Shown in pieces: positions 58,750 to 64,000 of a stretch of DNA of 64,000 nucleotides. The translations under genes and the position numbers were made by a program. Within the stretch, counting starts at the first letter, position 1; every line of letters begins with the position of its first letter. Below the pieces are notes generated by a model, which saw only the letters and a list, made by a program, of their open reading frames with translations, was not told the DNA's origin and ran no database searches. Source of the DNA: Alpinimonas psychrophila (lineage in GTDB: Bacteria > Actinomycetota > Actinomycetes > Actinomycetales > Microbacteriaceae); the NCBI RefSeq assembly GCF_014137865.1, contig NZ_JACGWU010000007.1, forward strand, positions 1 to 64,000. Reading direction: 5' to 3'.

Positions 58750-59126
58750 ACGACGCATTCCCCCATACTGACCGGATCACGCTCACGGGCATCCGTGTTC
58801 AGGCACACCACGGGGTGTTCGACTTTGAGCGCGAAAACGGTCAAGAGTTCGTCGTCGATGTCATTGCCTGGCTCGACCTGTCCGCCGCTTCCGGGACCGA
58901 TGATCTCTCGCGAACCGTGCATTACGGCGAACTGGCCGAAGAGGTTGCAGATGCCGTGGCCACCAGCCCGGTAGATCTCATCGAGACGGTCGCCGAACGC
59001 GTCGCAAACGTCGTCTTGGGGCACGAGGCGGTCATGGTCACGGAGGTCACCATTCACAAGCCGCACGCTCCCATCTCGGTTCCTTTCGGAGATGTCTCGG
59101 TCACGATTGTGAGACGCCGCCGATGA
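58746..59126 (+). CDS. folB: Dihydroneopterin aldolase
   Basis: A 126-residue aldolase: ITLTGIRVQAHHGVFDFERE, EFVVDVIAWLDLSAASGTDD, and TVHYGELAEEVADAV. ATG 58746 overlaps the folP stop; an earlier in-frame ATG at 58704 lies inside folP. The stop overlaps folK. Confidence 0.95.
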   Translation: MNDAFPHTDRITLTGIRVQAHHGVFDFERENGQEFVVDVIAWLDLSAASGTDDLSRTVHYGELAEEVADAVATSPVDLIETVAERVANVVLGHEAVMVTEVTIHKPHAPISVPFGDVSVTIVRRRR

Positions 59127-59689
59127 GTGGCCAGACGCCGCAGGGTTCATCGGAGCAGGGTTCATCGGAGCAGGGTTCATCGCAGCATGGCGCCGTCATT
59201 GCGTTCGGAGCCAACCTCGGAGATCGCGTGAGCACCATCCGTGCCGCTGCTGCGGAAATTGATGCGCTGCCGGGAACTCATGTGATCGTGCTCTCCTCTT
59301 TTGTCGAGTCCGCGGCGGTCAAGCCAGACGGCGTCGACCTCAGCGCACCCGAATATCTGAACGCTGTGGCCCTCATCGAAACGACCCTCGCGCCACACGA
59401 TCTTCTTTCGGCCCTGAACGGGATCGAGCACGCTCACGGTCGAACCCGCGAGGTGCGTTGGGGAGATCGAACCCTTGACCTCGACATCATCACCTATGAC
59501 AATCTGGAGATCAGCGACGAGAGCCTGACCCTTCCGCACCCTCGCGTGGGTGACCGTTCCTTCGTGCTGGCGCCGTGGCTCGAACTCGATCCCGACGCGG
59601 CTATCCCCGGCCGGGGCAATGCCGCCGAACTGCTCGCATTCTGTCCCGACCCAGTCCGCGCCCATGTCGAAGTGGTTGTTGGGCAGTGA
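59123..59689 (+). CDS. folK: 2-amino-4-hydroxy-6-hydroxymethyldihydropteridine diphosphokinase
   Basis: A 188-residue HPPK: AVIAFGANLGDRVSTIRAAA, SSFVESAAVKPDG, and RTREVRWGDRTLDLDIITYD with LTLPHPRVGDRSFVLAPWLE. Unusually, residues 7-21 are three QGSS(E/Q) repeats encoded by a 15-bp tandem repeat just before the domain. The stop overlaps DUF3180 by four bases. Confidence 0.94.
   Translation: MSGQTPQGSSEQGSSEQGSSQHGAVIAFGANLGDRVSTIRAAAAEIDALPGTHVIVLSSFVESAAVKPDGVDLSAPEYLNAVALIETTLAPHDLLSALNGIEHAHGRTREVRWGDRTLDLDIITYDNLEISDESLTLPHPRVGDRSFVLAPWLELDPDAAIPGRGNAAELLAFCPDPVRAHVEVVVGQ
59141..59185 (+). repeat. Three-copy 15-bp tandem repeat inside folK
   Basis: CAGGGTTCATCGGAG occurs at 59141-59155, 59156-59170 and, with one change, 59171-59185. 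It codes for QGSSE, QGSSE, QGSSQ in the linker before the HPPK domain and keeps the frame. Confidence 0.9.
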
Positions 59690-60168
59690 AGCGCACGCGC
59701 GCGAGCATTCTCTTGGCGGCGATCCTCGCCGGCGGCGTCATCGCGTATCTCCTTGAGCTTCTTGCCCAATCGGTGGGATCGAACATTGTTGTGCCGCCGC
59801 TGAGCCTGACCCTCACACTCGCGGCCCTCGCTGTCGCTGTCGTCCTTCTGGCGATCCCTGTTCGCCGCTCGGTGACGGGCAAGAGAAAGGCGCCGATCGA
59901 CCCGTTTTATGCGTTGCGCGTGGCAGTCTTTGCGAAAGCATCAAGCCTCACCGGCTCCCTTCTCGTGGGAGCAGCCGCGGGCATCCTCATCTTCCTGTTG
60001 GGCCGCCCCATCCCGCCGACATTCAGCATGAGCGCCCTCGCCATTTCACAGATTGTGGCGGCAGCGCTCCTTGTCGCGGGGGGACTCATTGCCGAGTTTC
60101 TGTGCACCCTCCCACCCCAAGATCCTGAAGACCCTCGAGGAAAGAGCCTGAGTGAACCCGCCGCATGA
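59686..60168 (+). CDS. DUF3180 family membrane protein
   Basis: A 160-residue protein with four membrane helices (ILLAAILAGGVIAYLLELLA at 8-27, a second at about 37-58, a third at about 82-106 following the FYALRVAVFAKASSLTGSLL segment, and a fourth at about 115-140). It is the standard neighbour of folK in Actinobacteria, function unknown. GTG 59686 overlaps folK (GTGA). Confidence 0.9.
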   Translation: MKRTRASILLAAILAGGVIAYLLELLAQSVGSNIVVPPLSLTLTLAALAVAVVLLAIPVRRSVTGKRKAPIDPFYALRVAVFAKASSLTGSLLVGAAAGILIFLLGRPIPPTFSMSALAISQIVAAALLVAGGLIAEFLCTLPPQDPEDPRGKSLSEPAA

Positions 60169-60892
60169 TCGTGACGGACGCCTCGGCGTCGGCATTATCG
60201 GAGCAGGTCACGTTGGCCCGGTTCTCGGCGCTGCCCTCGCCGGCGCGGGGCATGCTCTTGTCGGTATCGCGGCGATCTCTGAGGCCAGTCGCGAACGCGC
60301 GCACACCATGTTGCCGGGGGTGCCCATCATGGAGGTACCCCGATTGATCGAGCTGAGCGAACTTGTCCTCATCGCGATTCCGGATGCTGAACTCCCCAAC
60401 CTCATCGAAGGACTTGCGCGTGCCGGAGCCTGGCAGCCCGGCCAGATTGTCGCCCACACGTCGGCCAAATACGGTACAGGCGTCCTCGCGCCGGCCGTGG
60501 CCGCGGGCGTGATCCCCGTGGCTCTTCATCCCGCGATGTCGTTCACGGGCACCAGCATCGACCTTGCCCGACTGAATGAGTGCTACATCGCCGTCACCGC
60601 TCCGACGCCCGTGCTGCCCATTGCGCAGGCTCTGGCCGTGGAGATGGGCGGTGAGCCCGTTGTCATCGCCGAGAGCAAGCGCTCCGATTACGCCGAGGCT
60701 ATCGCCACCGCTTCGCAGTTCTCCGCGGCCGTAGTCGAGCAATCCACCGCCATCCTCGCGGGCATCGGCATCGACCGTCCGGGGCGCATCCTGGCCCCTC
60801 TAATTCGCTCGGCTGTCGACAATGCGTTGACGGCGCGGGGAGATATTTCGGGCCTTCCGTTCCGTGAGCTCGACGGGGACCTCTCGTCATGA
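60152..60892 (+). CDS. DUF2520/Rossmann-like protein next to panC
   Basis: A 246-residue NAD(P)-binding protein: VGIIGAGHVGPVLGAALAGA, LIAIPDAELPNLIEGLARAG, and VALHPAMSFTGTSIDLARLN, with a DUF2520 C-terminal helical region. Related to ketopantoate reductases, and its position beside panC suggests a role in pantothenate synthesis, but it is unproven. GTG 60152 has GAGGAAAG upstream and overlaps DUF3180 by 17 bases. It overlaps panC by four. Confidence 0.85.
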   Translation: MNPPHDRDGRLGVGIIGAGHVGPVLGAALAGAGHALVGIAAISEASRERAHTMLPGVPIMEVPRLIELSELVLIAIPDAELPNLIEGLARAGAWQPGQIVAHTSAKYGTGVLAPAVAAGVIPVALHPAMSFTGTSIDLARLNECYIAVTAPTPVLPIAQALAVEMGGEPVVIAESKRSDYAEAIATASQFSAAVVEQSTAILAGIGIDRPGRILAPLIRSAVDNALTARGDISGLPFRELDGDLSS

Positions 60893-61758
60893 GTGGCGCG
60901 CCGAAAGTACTCACCACCGTGCGCGAGGCCGGGCAGATTCGTCACGCGCACGATGGTCATCGCATCGCGTTGGTTCCGACCATGGGCGCGTTGCATGAGG
61001 GGCACTTGGAACTCATTCGGCATGCCCGCACGCTCGCGGAAGTGGTGCTGGTCTCCATTTTTGTAAACCCACTGCAGTTTGGTGTCGGGGAAGATTTTGA
61101 CCGCTATCCGCGCACGCTGGAGGTCGATGTCGCTGCCCTCGCCGACGAGGGCGTCGACTACGTCTTCGCTCCTTCCACCTCCGAGATGTATCCCGCCGGT
61201 CTCACTATTCCCGCCAGGCACGCCGGCCCGGTCGGCACCACCTTCGAGGGCGCCGCTCGCCCCACTCATTTCGATGGCATGCTCACGGTGGTCGCCCGTC
61301 TTTTCGATATCGTCGGCCCGAACGTTGCCGTTTTCGGCCAGAAGGATGCGCAGCAGGTCTTCCTCGTTCGGCAGATGATTGCGCAGAACGATTGGCCCAT
61401 CGAGCTCGACGTGGTGCGTACCGTGCGCGAGCACGACGGCCTTGCCCTCTCCAGTCGCAATCGTTTCCTCGATGAAAGTCAGCGGGGCCTGGCGCTTGTG
61501 ATGCCGGAGGCATTGACCGCCATCGCATTGAATGCGCCCCTCGGTGTCGCAGCGGCGCGAACGGCCGGCCGTCAGGTATTCGCGGCTGCCCCGCTGGCTA
61601 GACTGGATTATCTCGACCTCGTCGATCCAAAAACCTTCACGGCGGTCAGCGATGATTACCAAGGCCCGGTTACCGCCGTGATTGCCGCTGTCATTGGTTC
61701 GACTCGCTTGATCGATACCGATAATCTCGTTCTCGGCTCGCCCGAAGCCGATTCTTAA
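60889..61758 (+). CDS. panC: Pantothenate synthetase
   Basis: A 289-residue enzyme ligating pantoate and beta-alanine with ATP. VPTMGALHEGHLELIRHA carries the HIGH-like motif; SIFVNPLQFG, VFGQKDAQQVFLVRQMI and the KMSKS-like region LALSSRNRFLDESQRGLAL follow. panD and coaX, its usual neighbours in many Actinobacteria, are absent here; lysS follows directly. Confidence 0.95.
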   Translation: MSGAPKVLTTVREAGQIRHAHDGHRIALVPTMGALHEGHLELIRHARTLAEVVLVSIFVNPLQFGVGEDFDRYPRTLEVDVAALADEGVDYVFAPSTSEMYPAGLTIPARHAGPVGTTFEGAARPTHFDGMLTVVARLFDIVGPNVAVFGQKDAQQVFLVRQMIAQNDWPIELDVVRTVREHDGLALSSRNRFLDESQRGLALVMPEALTAIALNAPLGVAAARTAGRQVFAAAPLARLDYLDLVDPKTFTAVSDDYQGPVTAVIAAVIGSTRLIDTDNLVLGSPEADS

Positions 61759-61773
61759 AGGACAGCCCCACTT

Positions 61774-63303
<1,530 letters not shown>

Positions 63304-63332
63304 TCAGCTCACCGCGCTAGTCTAAAACCACC

Positions 63333-63518
63333 ATGGATAACTTCTGGCTCAACGCCCTCTGGTCGCTCACGCCGACCGTGCTCCTCGGCCTGCTCTTTTG
63401 GCTCATTATTCGTTCCATCGTGCGTTCTGACCGCACGGAGCGTGAGGCCCGCGTTCGCATTGAAGCTGAGGAAAGGGCCAAGCGCGGTCTTCCGGCTGCC
63501 GCTCCCCAAGGGAGCTAA
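63333..63518 (+). CDS. Small single-pass membrane protein, unknown
   Basis: A 61-residue protein with one membrane helix (about residues 8-29, LWSLTPTVLLGLLFWLIIRS) and a charged cytoplasmic tail (RTEREARVRIEAEERAKRG). Similar small proteins lie between lysS and the cardiolipin synthase gene in related bacteria as far as recalled. Only two bases separate its stop from the next start. Confidence 0.75.
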   Translation: MDNFWLNALWSLTPTVLLGLLFWLIIRSIVRSDRTEREARVRIEAEERAKRGLPAAAPQGS

Positions 63519-63520
63519 GT

Positions 63521-64000
63521 GTGAACACCCTGTCATTTTGGATTGCCGTTGCGGCAGTCCTTCTTGACCTAGCCATCCGTGTGACGGCCATCATTATCGT
63601 GCCCCGCAATCGTCGACCTACGTCGGCAATGGCATGGTTGCTCGCCATTTTCTTCATCCCCTATGTCGGGGTTCTTCTCTTTTTGCTCATCGGGAGCCCC
63701 CGATTGGGGCGTGGCCGCCGCCGCCGTCAAAGTGAAATCAATAAGTTCATCATTGAATCCACCGAGGGCATGGATGAGATCGCCAAGGTTGATGCCTGGC
63801 CGCCGTGGCTTGAATCCGTCGTAAAGCTCAACCGCAACCTCGGCTCCATGCCAATGATTGGTGGCAACACCGCGAGCCTGCAGATTGATTACGAAAAGAA
63901 CATCGGTGACATCGCGGCCGACATTGACGCGGCCAAGCGTTTCGTTCACGTTGAGTTCTACATCCTCTCCTCCGACTCCGTAACGGAACCCTTCTTTGCC
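63521..64000 (+). CDS. cls: Cardiolipin synthase, 5' part (cut by window end)
   Basis: The first 160 codons are in the window, open to the end. Two N-terminal membrane segments (about 5-27 and 38-62, AMAWLLAIFFIPYVGVLLFL) form the PLDc_N domain, followed by LNRNLGSMPMIGGNTASLQI and a RFVHVEFYILSSD stretch that leads into the first phospholipase D domain, whose HKD motif lies beyond the window. GTG 63521 has AGGGAG upstream. Confidence 0.88.
   Translation, partial: MNTLSFWIAVAAVLLDLAIRVTAIIIVPRNRRPTSAMAWLLAIFFIPYVGVLLFLLIGSPRLGRGRRRRQSEINKFIIESTEGMDEIAKVDAWPPWLESVVKLNRNLGSMPMIGGNTASLQIDYEKNIGDIAADIDAAKRFVHVEFYILSSDSVTEPFFA

Overview
The window looks like a chromosomal segment of a high-G+C actinobacterium, most likely a Microbacteriaceae-type member. 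This is inferred from the actinobacterial small SRP RNA upstream of dnaX-recR-lysC-asd, a malate:quinone oxidoreductase, the ftsH-folE-folP-folB-folK-DUF3180-DUF2520-panC-lysS block, many GTG/TTG starts and many four-base ATGA stop/start overlaps. No rRNA genes, insertion sequences, prophage or CRISPR arrays were found.

Layout. 1-5400 is an accessory region of small regulators and stress-type genes: a PadR gene with a perfect palindrome over its start codon and a GyrI-like partner; a VOC (glyoxalase-fold) gene broken by one stop codon; a PLDc_N membrane protein; a DJ-1/PfpI-MarR operon behind a near-ideal promoter with two identical-arm operators; an antibiotic-biosynthesis-monooxygenase-like gene; small hypotheticals; and a DUF4260 gene. 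5440-5860 holds tRNA-Ser(GGA), a relic copy of its 3' end, and the SRP RNA. 5970-15900 is core metabolism and DNA maintenance: pta-ackA, dnaX-recR, lysC (with an internal start for a beta subunit)-asd, mqo. 16015-21014 holds a sensor-kinase-like cassette (kinase, membrane partner, LuxR-type response regulator), thymidine kinase and UDP-glucose dehydrogenase.

21113-30830 is a catabolic region: a divergent TetR-controlled amidohydrolase-permease pair, a TetR-LuxR regulator pair, and a ribose-type ABC transporter operon ending in a class II histone-deacetylase-like amidohydrolase. 30904-44340 carries tRNA-Pro, a metallophosphoesterase, a bifunctional penicillin-binding protein with PASTA repeats, DUF4177-RidA, PPK2-DUF2252, small membrane and lipid-related genes, a fasciclin-domain protein, and an XRE-cupin regulator divergent from an alcohol dehydrogenase and an APC permease. 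44430-47453 has a decayed oxidoreductase-like remnant, katG and a tRNA cluster (Phe, Asp, Glu). 47693-51582 is a complete Pot/Fbp-type ABC importer operon. 51684-64000 is mainly core: M23 peptidase, ppa, tilS-hpt-ftsH, the folate cluster, panC, lysS and the start of a cardiolipin synthase, cut by the window end.

The most distinctive items are the ABC-transporter/deacetylase operon with its paired regulators, the promoter-operator architecture of the DJ-1/MarR operon, the palindrome on the padR start, the three-gene sensor cassette with a membrane partner lacking a recognisable ATP-binding box, and the tRNA-Ser 3'-end duplication.
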